Positions 27,652 to 35,910 of a stretch of 64,000 nucleotides of DNA are shown here, piece after piece. Positions within the stretch are counted from its first letter, which is position 1. Every line of letters begins with the position of its first letter. Both the position numbers and the translations under genes were made by a program. Below the pieces are notes generated by a model that was not told the origin of the DNA, did not search any database, and was given only the letters and a program-made list of their open reading frames with translations. The DNA is from CAADGL01 sp964643885 (lineage in GTDB: Bacteria; Planctomycetota; Phycisphaerae; UBA1845; Fen-1342): NCBI GenBank assembly GCA_964643885.1, contig CAZXUI010000010.1, forward strand, positions 18,456 through 82,455. Reading direction: 5' to 3'.

Positions 27652-29664
27652 TCACCGGCCCGCCGGCATGTACTTGTCGAACCATCCCGCGATCGCCCGC
27701 AGGCGTTCTGCGCGGTTGTGCGGCCGCCCGCCGCGGCTCATCCCGTGCGATTCGCCTTCGAAGCGGATCAGCTCCACTTCGCGTCCGAGCACCTTCAGAC
27801 AGGCGAAAAGCTGCTCGGCCTGTTCGATCGGGCAGCGCAGGTCCTGCTCCTGGTGCTCGATCAGAAGCGGTGTGCGGATGTTCTTCACGTACGTGAGCGG
27901 GCTTTGCCGCCGGAGCTGCTCCACCTTGTGCCACGGCGTGCCGCCGAACTCGTGACCGAGGTCGTAGCCGAAGTCGCTCGTGCCGAAGAGCGACTCCAGG
28001 TTGACCACGCTCCGCTGCGTCACCGCCGCGCGGAAGCGGTCCGTATGCGACACGAGCCAGTTGGTCATATAGCCGCCGTACGACCCGCCCGTAACGCCGA
28101 CGCGCTTCGGGTCCACGTACGGCCGCGAGAAGAGCCAGTCGGCGACCTTCATCACGTCCCTGGCGTCCAGGTTGCCCCAGTCCGCGTGCGTGCAGTTCAT
28201 GAACTTCAGCCCGTAGCCGGTGCTGCCGCGCGGGTTGGCATACGTCACGACGTACCCCTTCGCCGCCAGCCACTGCATTTCGTGGAAGAAGCTGTAGCCG
28301 TACTGTGCGTGCGGGCCGCCGTGAATCTCCAGGATCGCCGGGTACCTGCGCCGCTTGTCGAAATCCGGCGGCCGCAGCACCCAGCCCTGCACCTCCACGC
28401 CGTCGCTGCGGACGCGAAACGCCTCCGGCTCGGCGACCTCCACCCGCTCCAGCAGCCCCGCGTTCACGTGTGTCAGCCGCCGCAGGCGCCAGTTCTCGCC
28501 CGGGTCGGCCAGGTAGACATCGCCCAGGTTCGTCGCTGTGCCGATGCTCAGCGCCACGGGGCCGTCCGAGGCCGTCCGCTGCGCGAACAGAATGTTGACC
28601 TCGCCGCCGATCTCGCAGCGCATGTCGCGCTTGTCGAGCGACCGGCTGAACAGCCGCGTGGCCCCCTGCTCGCTGGCGGTGAAATAGAGCCGCTCGCCGT
28701 CGCGCGACCAGAGCGGCGGCGTCGGCGCGAAGCCCGCCGTCGTCACATCCCCCAGCGTCGTGTTGACGCACTGCTGATCGATCTCGCGCGTCACTTCGCG
28801 CGGCTTGCCGCCGGTCGCATCCACCACCCACACCCGCGCGTTGTACTTCCACCACTCGCCCGGACCGGCCGGATCGCCGATGTAGGCGATTCGCTTGCCG
28901 TCCGGCGACCACGTGTGCGCCTTGCACGCCCCCGGCATCCGCGTGACCTTCTTCAGCCCGCCGCCGCTGACACGCACCACGTAGATGTCCGCGTTCTCCG
29001 TGTACAGGTCGGGATTCTCCACGCGGTTGGACGTGAACGAGACCAGCCGCCCGTCGGGGCTGAAGTTCGGCTCGCTGTCGTCGTAGTCGCCGAACGTAAG
29101 CTGCCTCGGCTTGCCGCCGGCCGCGGAGACGACATAGACGTGCCGCCGCTGGCCGTTCCACCAGCCCTCGCCGTCGAGCTTGTGTTGCAGCCGGGTGATG
29201 CGCTTGATCTGCGGCCGCCGCTTGAGTTCATCCTTCTTCTCGTCGCGCTCGAGTTTCTGCCGCTCGTTCATCGCCTGCCAGGTGTAGGCGATGCGGCGGC
29301 CGTCCGGTGAGAAGGCGAAATCGGCGACGAAGCCGTCATTGTCCGTCAGCCGTCGCGGCTCGCCGCCGTCCATCGGCAACACCCACAGCGTCGCGCCCTT
29401 GTCGCGCGTCGAGACGAAGCCGATCCGTGTCCCGTCGGGCGACCACTTCGGCAGGAGGTCGTTGTGCTTGCCCGCGGCGGTCAGCGCCCGCGGCTCGCCG
29501 CCGGCCACATCCACGATCATGAGCTGCGTGTAGTTCTGGTTCTCGTCCAGGTCCGCCCGCTTCAGCTCGAAGACGACCTGCCGCCCGTCGGGCGAGAGCG
29601 CCACCCGCCCGACCGCCTTCAGCTCGTGCAGGTCCTCGAGACGCATCAACCGCTTCCTGGCCAT
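27652..29664 (-). CDS. S9 family prolyl oligopeptidase / acylaminoacyl-peptidase
   Basis: 670 residues, ATG preceded by GGAG. The N-terminal ~400 residues form a WD40/TolB-like beta-propeller, with repeated 'SPDGRQVVF', 'SPDGTRIGFVS' and 'SPDGRLVSFTS' blades. The C-terminal alpha/beta hydrolase (~410-670) has the nucleophile in GVTGGSYGGYMTNW, the acid in EHQEQDLRCP and the histidine in GESHGMSRGGRP. No signal peptide is evident, so it is probably cytoplasmic and degrades short peptides. It is convergent with the SRPBCC gene and divergent from the GNAT gene. Confidence 0.92.
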   Translation of the reverse strand: MARKRLMRLEDLHELKAVGRVALSPDGRQVVFELKRADLDENQNYTQLMIVDVAGGEPRALTAAGKHNDLLPKWSPDGTRIGFVSTRDKGATLWVLPMDGGEPRRLTDNDGFVADFAFSPDGRRIAYTWQAMNERQKLERDEKKDELKRRPQIKRITRLQHKLDGEGWWNGQRRHVYVVSAAGGKPRQLTFGDYDDSEPNFSPDGRLVSFTSNRVENPDLYTENADIYVVRVSGGGLKKVTRMPGACKAHTWSPDGKRIAYIGDPAGPGEWWKYNARVWVVDATGGKPREVTREIDQQCVNTTLGDVTTAGFAPTPPLWSRDGERLYFTASEQGATRLFSRSLDKRDMRCEIGGEVNILFAQRTASDGPVALSIGTATNLGDVYLADPGENWRLRRLTHVNAGLLERVEVAEPEAFRVRSDGVEVQGWVLRPPDFDKRRRYPAILEIHGGPHAQYGYSFFHEMQWLAAKGYVVTYANPRGSTGYGLKFMNCTHADWGNLDARDVMKVADWLFSRPYVDPKRVGVTGGSYGGYMTNWLVSHTDRFRAAVTQRSVVNLESLFGTSDFGYDLGHEFGGTPWHKVEQLRRQSPLTYVKNIRTPLLIEHQEQDLRCPIEQAEQLFACLKVLGREVELIRFEGESHGMSRGGRPHNRAERLRAIAGWFDKYMPAGR

Positions 29665-29858
29665 GGGAGACTCCGGGGCCGCAGAGCGACCCGTCTGATT
29701 GCCGCCCGCGCTGCGGCCGCGGGCGATGGGAAGCGACCACTATAGCCGCCCCACGCCCGCCCGGCACGGCACGGCCGCATCGCGGCTGGACACGGCGGGC
29801 CAGTCAGATAGGATTCGCTTGCGGGCCGCCGGCCTGCGTCCGACGCTCAGGTGATCGC

Positions 29859-30695
29859 ATGAAACCACTGCTCATCGTTCCGCCGGCGCCGGCGCGCTGG
29901 ACGGCGATCGAGAATCTCCTCGCCGAGCAGCGTCCCGCCTGGCTCGCGGACCTGAAGCGCCGTATCTGCGACGCGCTTCCCGGCGCACGCGACGCGATGG
30001 CCGTGATTCCGAACGGCGGGCAGGTCGTGGCGGCGGCGTGCATCCGCCGGACGCACGATGTCGGCGTGCTCGGCGACCTGCTGACGCACGCTGCGCACCG
30101 TGGCAAAGGCCACGCGCGGCGGCTGCTTCAGATCCTGCTCTCCTGGTTCGACATGACCGGCGGGCACTGGCTCTACACGACCTGCGACGCCCCGCTCTAT
30201 GCCGGCATCTTCGAGAAGTTCGGCTTTCAGCCGCTGCATCACGCCGCTCACGACGGCCGCGAGGTGCTGACCGTCATCCGCACGCCGGCGACGGTGCGCG
30301 GCGGGCCGCTGCCGGCCGAGGGGGAGGCGCAGGTGCGGGCGCTGTCGCGGGCGGATTGGCCGCTGCTGGTGGCGCTGCTTCAGCACCGCGCGGGGCCGGA
30401 CCCGCGTGTGCCGCTGGCGGAGTCAGCGGTGGCGGCGGAGACGAGCACGATGGAGCTGATCAACCAGGTGGAGCAGGGGACGGCGGCGCTGCTGGGCGCG
30501 GAGATTTCGGGGCGGATCGTGGCGGCGGGGAGCGTGGCGACGGACCAGCTCGGGCAGCGGACGTTTGCGATGTGCTGGCCGCACGAGCCGCCGAGCGCGG
30601 TATTGCGGGCGGCGGTGATCGAGCTGGCGGCGTCGAAAGGGTACGATAAGGTCGATTTCCCGATGGAAATTCTTGCATCCGAGGGGGGGGCCTGA
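29859..30695 (+). CDS. GNAT family N-acetyltransferase
   Basis: 278 residues. The N-terminal half (~1-145) is a GNAT fold: the beta4-alpha3 region with acetyl-CoA loop LLTHAAHRGKGHARRLL (variant of the R/Q-x-x-G-x-G/A motif) and the typical 'YAGIFEKFGFQPL' end. The C-terminal half (~150-278) is a second domain with no clear motif, possibly a degenerate GNAT copy (two-lobed GNATs are known). A run of G residues precedes the stop. Substrate is unknown. It is divergent from the S9 peptidase gene. Confidence 0.75.
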   Translation: MKPLLIVPPAPARWTAIENLLAEQRPAWLADLKRRICDALPGARDAMAVIPNGGQVVAAACIRRTHDVGVLGDLLTHAAHRGKGHARRLLQILLSWFDMTGGHWLYTTCDAPLYAGIFEKFGFQPLHHAAHDGREVLTVIRTPATVRGGPLPAEGEAQVRALSRADWPLLVALLQHRAGPDPRVPLAESAVAAETSTMELINQVEQGTAALLGAEISGRIVAAGSVATDQLGQRTFAMCWPHEPPSAVLRAAVIELAASKGYDKVDFPMEILASEGGA

Positions 30696-31058
30696 CGTTT
30701 TTTGGCGAATCGAGCCGTGCTTTGGGGCGGCGGGGCGCGAAACGAGCGTTGGGTGCGGCGAGAAGAGCAGCAAGCAGGTCCGCCGGCGGGACAGAGCCGC
30801 GACCGTGAGGGAGCGGGCGCATTCGAGAGCGCTTTCCGCGCCCACGCGCCGAGACGCGTACACCTAAAATCGACCAACCAGCGGCTGAGATAGGTGGATG
30901 TCACCTGGCGCTGGCGCGGGCGGTGCGCTAGCGCCAGCCCGATCCCTTACGGTCGCGGCTCGGAGCAGGCAGGCGGTCGCGGCTCGGATCATGCGGGCGG
31001 AACAGGCGATTGGTGCGTCGAGGGAAGCACCCAACGGGCTGCGGGCGCCCCTCAATCC
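30696..31058. repeat. Intergenic repeat element abutting the dnaB stop
   Basis: 363 bp between the convergent GNAT and dnaB genes. From about 30896 the sequence matches the 43393-43583 element in order: ATGTCA-CTGGCGCTGGCGCGG, then GGTCGCGGCTCGGA (twice), ATGCGGGCGG, a GTGCGTC...GCAC stem, and CTCAATCCCT running into the dnaB stop. CTGGCGCT (30905) and AGCGCCAG (30930) form a perfect 8-bp stem. The first 200 bp show no feature. Confidence 0.7.
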
Positions 31059-32570
31059 CTAAAACGGAACCCCCTCTTCGCTGCCGTACTCGGCCTCGCG
31101 GACCTGCTCGAAGCGGGGGACGCCGGCGGGGTCGTAGTTCTCGAAACGGGTGTAGCGGCGGTTGAAGAGCAGCTCGACCGTGCCGGTCGGGCCGTTGCGC
31201 TGCTTGGCGACGATCACCTCGGCCTTGTTGTCCTCGATGTCGCCCGCGGGCGGACCGCCATCGCCCGAACCCGCTGCCCGCGCCCGGTCCTGGTAGTAGG
31301 ACTCGCGGTGCAGCAGCATGATCACGTCGGCATCCTGCTCGATCGCCCCGCTTTCGCGCAGGTCGCTCATCCGCGGGCGGTTGCCGGTGCGCTCCTCCGG
31401 GTTGCGGTTGAGCTGGGCCATGGCGATGACGGGCACGTCGAGGTCCTTGGCGACGGCCTTGAGGCCGCGCGAGATCTCGGCCACCTCCATCTGGCGGCTC
31501 TCCTTGCCGGGCGAGTGCATGAGCTGGAGGTAGTCGACCATGACGACGCGGATGCCGAACTTGCGGGCGGCGATGCGGGCGCGGGCCCGCAGCTCCAGGA
31601 TGGTCAGCCCCGGCGTGTCGTCGACGTAGAGCGGCTTGTCCTTCAGGTCGCCGGCGGCGGCCTTGAGCCGCTCGATCTCCTCTGCGCTGAGGCGGGCCTT
31701 GCGCAGCCGGTGGGCGTCGACATGAGCCCGGCCGCAGAGAATCCGCTCGGCCAGGGCGGCCCGGCTCATCTCCAGTGAGAAGAAGAGCACGGAAACGGGG
31801 TCGCGCGGGCGGAGGGCCATGTTCTCGGCAATGTTCAGGCCGAGGGCGGTTTTTCCCATTGAGGGCCGGCCGGCGACGATGATCAGCTCCGACTTGTGCA
31901 GGCCGGAGGTGATCTCGTCGAGGGCGTAGAAGCCGGTGGCCTCGCCCTCGTGCTTCTGCTTGAGCTCGATGCGGCGGAAGAGCTCGTCGACGTGCTGCAT
32001 GAGGGTGCCGGCGTCGTTGGTGACGCGCTGCTGGGTGACATTGAATATGGCGGCCTCGGCCTCGTCGAGAATCTGCTGGGCGGGGGCGGCGTCCTCCATG
32101 GCCCGGTTCATGACGTGCCAGCTCGCGTTGACGAGCTGGCGCAGCAGGTGCTTGTCGCGGACGATGCGGGCGTAGTGGCCGACGCGCTGGGCGGAGGGGA
32201 CGGAGCCGATCAGCCCGGCGAGGAACTCGTAGCCGCCGAGCTCTTCGAACATCTGCTTGCGCTGGAGCTCGTCCTTGATGACCACGCCGTCGAGCGGGTG
32301 GCCGAGCTTCCAGAGGTCGACGATGTGCTCATAGAGCTTCTGGTGCTTGTCGGACCAGAAGAAGGGGCGGGACAGGTCGTTGAGCGCGGCGATCGCCTCG
32401 CCGATCGCGCCCTCCTCGAGCAGCATCGAGCCGAGCAGGGCGCGTTCGGCATCCAGCGAGTGCGGCAGCGGCCGGTCGGCCGCGGGCGCGGCGTTCTCAG
32501 GCCTGGGACTCGTCGGCGGGCTGGCCGTCCGCTCCGGCCCGTTCGTCTGCCTGCTCTGCTCCTTCGCCAT
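31059..32570 (-). CDS. dnaB: Replicative DNA helicase DnaB
   Basis: 503 residues from the ATG at 32570, which follows GGGAGGAGCG. This start places the first 74 bp inside rplI. The N-terminal helical domain begins at ~35 (LPHSLDAERALLGSML). The RecA-like ATPase has Walker A GRPSMGKTALGLNIA, Walker B VVMVDYLQLM, the arginine-finger region RGLKAVAKDLDVPVI and SDLRESGAIEQDADV. It unwinds DNA at the replication fork as a hexamer. No intein is present. The short proline-rich N-terminal extension is encoded in the overlap with rplI and is probably disordered. Confidence 0.95.
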   Translation of the reverse strand: MAKEQSRQTNGPERTASPPTSPRPENAAPAADRPLPHSLDAERALLGSMLLEEGAIGEAIAALNDLSRPFFWSDKHQKLYEHIVDLWKLGHPLDGVVIKDELQRKQMFEELGGYEFLAGLIGSVPSAQRVGHYARIVRDKHLLRQLVNASWHVMNRAMEDAAPAQQILDEAEAAIFNVTQQRVTNDAGTLMQHVDELFRRIELKQKHEGEATGFYALDEITSGLHKSELIIVAGRPSMGKTALGLNIAENMALRPRDPVSVLFFSLEMSRAALAERILCGRAHVDAHRLRKARLSAEEIERLKAAAGDLKDKPLYVDDTPGLTILELRARARIAARKFGIRVVMVDYLQLMHSPGKESRQMEVAEISRGLKAVAKDLDVPVIAMAQLNRNPEERTGNRPRMSDLRESGAIEQDADVIMLLHRESYYQDRARAAGSGDGGPPAGDIEDNKAEVIVAKQRNGPTGTVELLFNRRYTRFENYDPAGVPRFEQVREAEYGSEEGVPF

Positions 32571-33027
32571 CGCCGACCGCTCCTCCCTCGCGAACGACCC
32601 AGAGCTTGATCTGGGCGGAGATATCGTCCGTGAACTCGAGCTTGATCGTGCGATTATCCAGAGTGCGGATGGGCGCTGCAATAGCAACATGCTCCGGCAG
32701 GATGGGGAATCCCATCTGCTGGAGAGCGTGCGCGATCTCGCGTGCGCCGACGGAGCCGTAGAGCGTGCCTTCGGGGTTGGCGGCGGCCTCGATCGTGACG
32801 GTCACGTCGACGAGCCTGGCGGCCAGCTCCTCGAACGCCTTCATCTGGCGGGCCCGTTCGGCCGCGGCGGCGACCTTGGCGCTTTCGATAGCCTTGATGT
32901 TTTCCTCGGTTGGCTCGGTGGCGAGCCGCCCGGGCAGGAGGTAGTTTCGCGCGTAGCCGGCCCGCACGTCGACGATATCGCCGATGTGGCCGAGCTTGCG
33001 CACGTCCTTGAGCAGAAGCAGACGCAT
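32497..33027 (-). CDS. rplI: 50S ribosomal protein L9
   Basis: 176 residues from the ATG at 33027, preceded by GGGGAAGGTGAG; an upstream open frame to 33072 is not conserved. The N-terminal domain has MRLLLLKDVRKLGHIGDIVDV and GYARNYLLPGRLA. A long connecting helix (~45-80) and the C-terminal rRNA-binding domain (LYGSVGAREIAHALQ) follow. The last ~28 residues form an acidic Ala/Glu/Asp tail beyond the usual length of about 150; its DNA also encodes the DnaB N-terminus. It lies between rpsR and dnaB, a conserved order. Confidence 0.95.
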   Translation of the reverse strand: MRLLLLKDVRKLGHIGDIVDVRAGYARNYLLPGRLATEPTEENIKAIESAKVAAAAERARQMKAFEELAARLVDVTVTIEAAANPEGTLYGSVGAREIAHALQQMGFPILPEHVAIAAPIRTLDNRTIKLEFTDDISAQIKLWVVREGGAVGDGEGAEQADERAGADGQPADESQA

Positions 33028-33095
33028 ATTCTCACCTTCCCCGGCGGCCGGGCGAACCGGCCGCGGGCCCAAAAAGACCGGCCGAAGAGCGGCGA

Positions 33096-33362
33096 CTAAC
33101 TGACGAACGGCATCAGCGCGATGAATCGGGCGCGCTTGAGCGCCAGCGAGAGCTTGCGCTGCATCATCGCGTCCATGCCGGAGCGTTTGCGCGAAAAGAG
33201 CTTGCCCTGCGCGGTCGTGAAGCGCTGAAGCAGAGCGACATCCTTGTAGTCGATCTCTTCGGGCTTGACGCGCGCCCCGCGGATCTTGCCCGCGTCCGAC
33301 GGACGACGCGACTTCTTACGCTTCTTCTTCGCGGCACCCGGCCGCATTCCTGGTCGTGGCAT
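33096..33362 (-). CDS. rpsR: 30S ribosomal protein S18
   Basis: 88 residues with GAGGTG before the ATG. The N-terminus is a basic tail (AAKKKRKKSRR). The S18 core is KPEEIDYKDVALLQRFTTAQGK, followed by RKRSGMDAMMQRKLSLALKRARFIALMPFV, close to the consensus 'I-x-RR-x-TG-x-x-A-x-x-QR-x-L-x-x-A-I-K-R-A-R'. It binds the S6 protein and 16S rRNA in the platform; the S6 gene is two genes upstream. Confidence 0.95.
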   Translation of the reverse strand: MPRPGMRPGAAKKKRKKSRRPSDAGKIRGARVKPEEIDYKDVALLQRFTTAQGKLFSRKRSGMDAMMQRKLSLALKRARFIALMPFVS

Positions 33363-33473
33363 TGCTACTCACCTCGGTCTACAAACAGTCCGGCACAGGG
33401 CCGGTTACCTTGTCAACGTTCGCTCACTCGCCGCCGCGATCCGACGCGGGCGGCGCGGCCGACGACGCCCCGA

Positions 33474-33941
33474 TCAGAAGGGGATGTTGTCGGAATCGGG
33501 CGGTCCTTCCTCGCGGACGGGCTCCATCGGCGGTCGCTCGCCGCCGCGGGTCGGCGCGGCGGCGCGGGCCGGCGCGTCGCCGCCCGAGCCGCCGGAGCCG
33601 CCGCCGCCTTCGCGCGAGCCGACGAAGGTGAAGTTCTCCACGACGATCGCGTGCTTGGATCGCTTGGAGCCGTCCTGGGCCGTCCAGGTGTCGTACTTGA
33701 GGCGGCCCTCGATCAGTATCGGCCGGCCCTTGGTCATGTACTGGTTGATCGTCTCGCCGGCCCGGCCGAAGGCGGAGACGTCGACGAAGCAGGTGTCCTC
33801 ACGCTGGTTGCCGTCGCGGTCGCGCCAGCGGTGGTTGACCGCCAGGCCGAACTCGCAGACCGCCATGTTGCTCGGCAGATAACGCAGCTCCGGATCACGT
33901 GTCAGGTTGCCGAGCAGAATCACCTTGTTGAAACTGGCCAT
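33474..33941 (-). CDS. ssb: Single-stranded DNA-binding protein
   Basis: 155 residues. The OB fold spans ~1-110 (SFNKVILLGNLTRDPELRYL, LAVNHRWRDRDGNQREDTCF, YMTKGRPILIEGRLKYDTW). A Gly/Ser/Ala-rich linker leads to the acidic C-terminal tip DSDNIPF, the conserved partner-binding tail. It protects single-stranded DNA during replication. Its place between rpsF and rpsR is the typical bacterial arrangement. Confidence 0.96.
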   Translation of the reverse strand: MASFNKVILLGNLTRDPELRYLPSNMAVCEFGLAVNHRWRDRDGNQREDTCFVDVSAFGRAGETINQYMTKGRPILIEGRLKYDTWTAQDGSKRSKHAIVVENFTFVGSREGGGGSGGSGGDAPARAAAPTRGGERPPMEPVREEGPPDSDNIPF

Positions 33942-34031
33942 GGCTCTGTCCTGTGAAAGCAGCGCGGGTCCGAATCCGCCGGCCGGCGCGACACCCCATC
34001 GGCTCGGACGGGCGGGAGACCCGGCGCGAAG

Positions 34032-34583
34032 TCAGTCGGTCCCTTCCTCGATCATTCCGGTCTCGGGTTTCTCCTCGCCGGCTGGGGACGATTCGTCGCG
34101 GGGATGGCGCTCGCGGCGCCCCTCGCGCCGGCCGCCGTCGCGATCGTCCCGCCGGCCGCCGTCGCGATCGTCCCGCCGGCCGCCGTCGCGGTCGTCCCGC
34201 CGGCCGCCGTCGCGGTCGTCGCGGCGCGACTCGCTGGAGAGCGGCTGGAGCGGCTTGTCGGGCGGCCAGGCCTTGAGCTCCTCGAGCTTTTCGGCGGTGA
34301 TCGTGTCGTTGCGGAGCACGAGCACGCGCAGGATCGACTCGCTCAGGCGGGCGTCCCGCTCGAGGTCGCCGATCTTGTCCGGCGGGGCGTCGAAGTAGGT
34401 GAGCACGTACGTGCCGCGCTTGCGGCCGTTGATCTCGTAGGCGAGCTTGCGCTCGTCGAACTTGACGCAGACGTGCACCTGGGCGCCGATTCGCTCGGAG
34501 AGGCGGCGCACCTCACGCTCCACCGCGGGCCATTCGTACGCAACCGCGTTGTCGAACAGAAACATCCCTTCGTAACGCTTCAA
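34032..34583 (-). CDS. rpsF: 30S ribosomal protein S6 with Arg/Asp repeat tail
   Basis: 183 residues from a TTG start overlapping the pth stop (TTGA), with AAGGAGAG upstream. The S6 fold occupies ~1-110 (YEGMFLFDNAVA, VDFDERKLAYEINGRKRGTY, LRVLVLRNDTITAEKL). The usual family length is 95-140. Beyond it is a tail with four copies of an RRDDRDGG unit encoded by a 24-bp tandem repeat. Charged C-terminal tails are known in S6 (poly-Glu in E. coli), but this repetitive Arg/Asp form is distinctive. Confidence 0.94.
   Translation of the reverse strand: MKRYEGMFLFDNAVAYEWPAVEREVRRLSERIGAQVHVCVKFDERKLAYEINGRKRGTYVLTYFDAPPDKIGDLERDARLSESILRVLVLRNDTITAEKLEELKAWPPDKPLQPLSSESRRDDRDGGRRDDRDGGRRDDRDGGRRDDRDGGRREGRRERHPRDESSPAGEEKPETGMIEEGTD
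34127..34222. repeat. Four 24-bp tandem repeats inside rpsF
   Basis: Units begin at 34127, 34151, 34175 and 34199; each starts GCCGGCCGCCGTCGCG on the plus strand. Units 1-2 continue ATCG and units 3-4 GTCG, so they differ by single bases. The period is a multiple of three, so copy-number change would keep the frame and alter only the number of octapeptides in the S6 tail. Confidence 0.95.
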
Positions 34584-35215
34584 GACGACTCTCCTTGTGC
34601 CGCACCCGCCTCGGGCGGCTCCGGTTTTCGGCGCGGCGGCGGGCCATCCGCACGCCGATTGAATCGATTCATGGCCGCGGTGAGGTCCTCACGCAGCCAG
34701 CACTCGACCGCATCCGCGGCCGTCCAGACCGCCTGCTCGGCGCTCTCGCGCTCGTCCGGGGCGAACGTGCCCAGAACGTGATCGACCGTGGCCGAGCGGT
34801 GCACCTTGCCGATGCCGACGCGGATGCGGGCGATCTCCTGCGATCCCATGTGCCGCAGCACGTCCTCCATTCCCTTCTGGCCGCCGGACGAGCCGCCCGC
34901 ACGTATGCGGATCTGCCCGACCGGCAGGTCCACGTCGTCATACACCACGAGCAGGTCGTCCAGGGCGACCTTGTAGAAGCGACACGCGGCAGCGACGCTG
35001 CGGCCGCTCAGGTTCATGTACGTCTGCGGCTTGAGCAGCAGCACCCGCTGGGAACCGACGGTCGCCTCGCCGAGCAGCGCCTCGAAGTGCCGGTCGAAGC
35101 GATCGACCGCCACGCCCCAGCGCCGCGCCAGCTCGTCGACGACGACGAAGCCGACATTGTGCCGCGACCGGGCGTATCGCGGACCCGGGTTGCCCAAGCC
35201 GGCCACCAATTTCAC
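34580..35215 (-). CDS. pth: Peptidyl-tRNA hydrolase
   Basis: 211 residues from a GTG five bases after the rplY stop. Motifs are GLGNPGPRYARSRHNVGF (catalytic His in RHNVG), LLKPQTYMNLSG, VYDDVDLPVGQIRIRAGGSSGGQKGM (catalytic Asp) and IRVGIGK. It releases peptides from tRNA after premature dissociation. A Pro/Glu-rich C-terminal extension follows the core. It overlaps rpsF by four bases, so expression is coupled with the ribosomal genes. Confidence 0.96.
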   Translation of the reverse strand: MKLVAGLGNPGPRYARSRHNVGFVVVDELARRWGVAVDRFDRHFEALLGEATVGSQRVLLLKPQTYMNLSGRSVAAACRFYKVALDDLLVVYDDVDLPVGQIRIRAGGSSGGQKGMEDVLRHMGSQEIARIRVGIGKVHRSATVDHVLGTFAPDERESAEQAVWTAADAVECWLREDLTAAMNRFNRRADGPPPRRKPEPPEAGAAQGESS

Positions 35216-35220
35216 GGCCG

Positions 35221-35865
35221 CTACTCACCCTCCGACTCTTCCTTGGCGACGCGGCCGATGACTTCCGGCTCGGCCGGCGCGGCCTCACCCTCGGGCGCGG
35301 CGGCGGGCGCGGCGGCGGCGACCTTCTTGAGCCGCACGGCGCAGACGACGGTATCGGGTGAGTCCAAGGCCTTGACGCCGGGCGGCAGTTGCAGCTCGCC
35401 GACGTGCAGGGCCTGGCCGATGGCCAGGTCGGCGACGTTCACGCGGATGACGTCGGGTATCTCGAGCAGGCCGCACTCGATGTCGAGGTCGGTGATCAGG
35501 TGGTGCAGCTCGCCGCCCTCGCGCACGCCGATGGGCGTGCCCTTGAGCTCGATGGCGACCTTGACCTCGACGCGCTCCTCGGCGTCGACGCGCATCAGGT
35601 CGACGTGCAGGGCGTCCTTCTGAAGGTGGTCATACTGAACTTCCTTGATCAGGTAGCGCTCGCTGCGGGCGTCGAGCTTGACCTCGATCACGTGCGAGTG
35701 GTTTTCGAGGGCCAGGTCGAGATCGTGCCGCACGAGGGCGATCGTCTCGGGCGCCTCGCCGTGGCCGTATACGACCGCCGGAATGAGGCCGCGGCGGCGA
35801 AGCCGCTCGTTGGCGTGCCGCCCGCCGGGCTTTCGAACTTCTCCCTGAATCGTCGCGATCTGCAT
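35221..35865 (-). CDS. rplY: 50S ribosomal protein L25/CTC (TL5 type)
   Basis: 214 residues, AAGGAGCAGCAGCG before the ATG. The N-terminal 5S-rRNA-binding L25 domain (~1-90) has GRHANERLRRRGLIPAVVYG. The C-terminal TL5 beta domain (~95-180) includes VEVKVAIELKGTPIGVREGG, and a low-complexity Ala/Glu tail ends the protein. It lies between prs and pth, the same order as ctc in Bacillus. Confidence 0.94.
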   Translation of the reverse strand: MQIATIQGEVRKPGGRHANERLRRRGLIPAVVYGHGEAPETIALVRHDLDLALENHSHVIEVKLDARSERYLIKEVQYDHLQKDALHVDLMRVDAEERVEVKVAIELKGTPIGVREGGELHHLITDLDIECGLLEIPDVIRVNVADLAIGQALHVGELQLPPGVKALDSPDTVVCAVRLKKVAAAAPAAAPEGEAAPAEPEVIGRVAKEESEGE

Positions 35866-35910
35866 CGCTGCTGCTCCTTGACTGCTCGGGCCGCCTGGCC
35901 CGCTACTGGC

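Noticed and set aside
34127..34222. CRISPR array
   Set aside because: The units are contiguous with no spacers, keep a codon period and encode the S6 tail.
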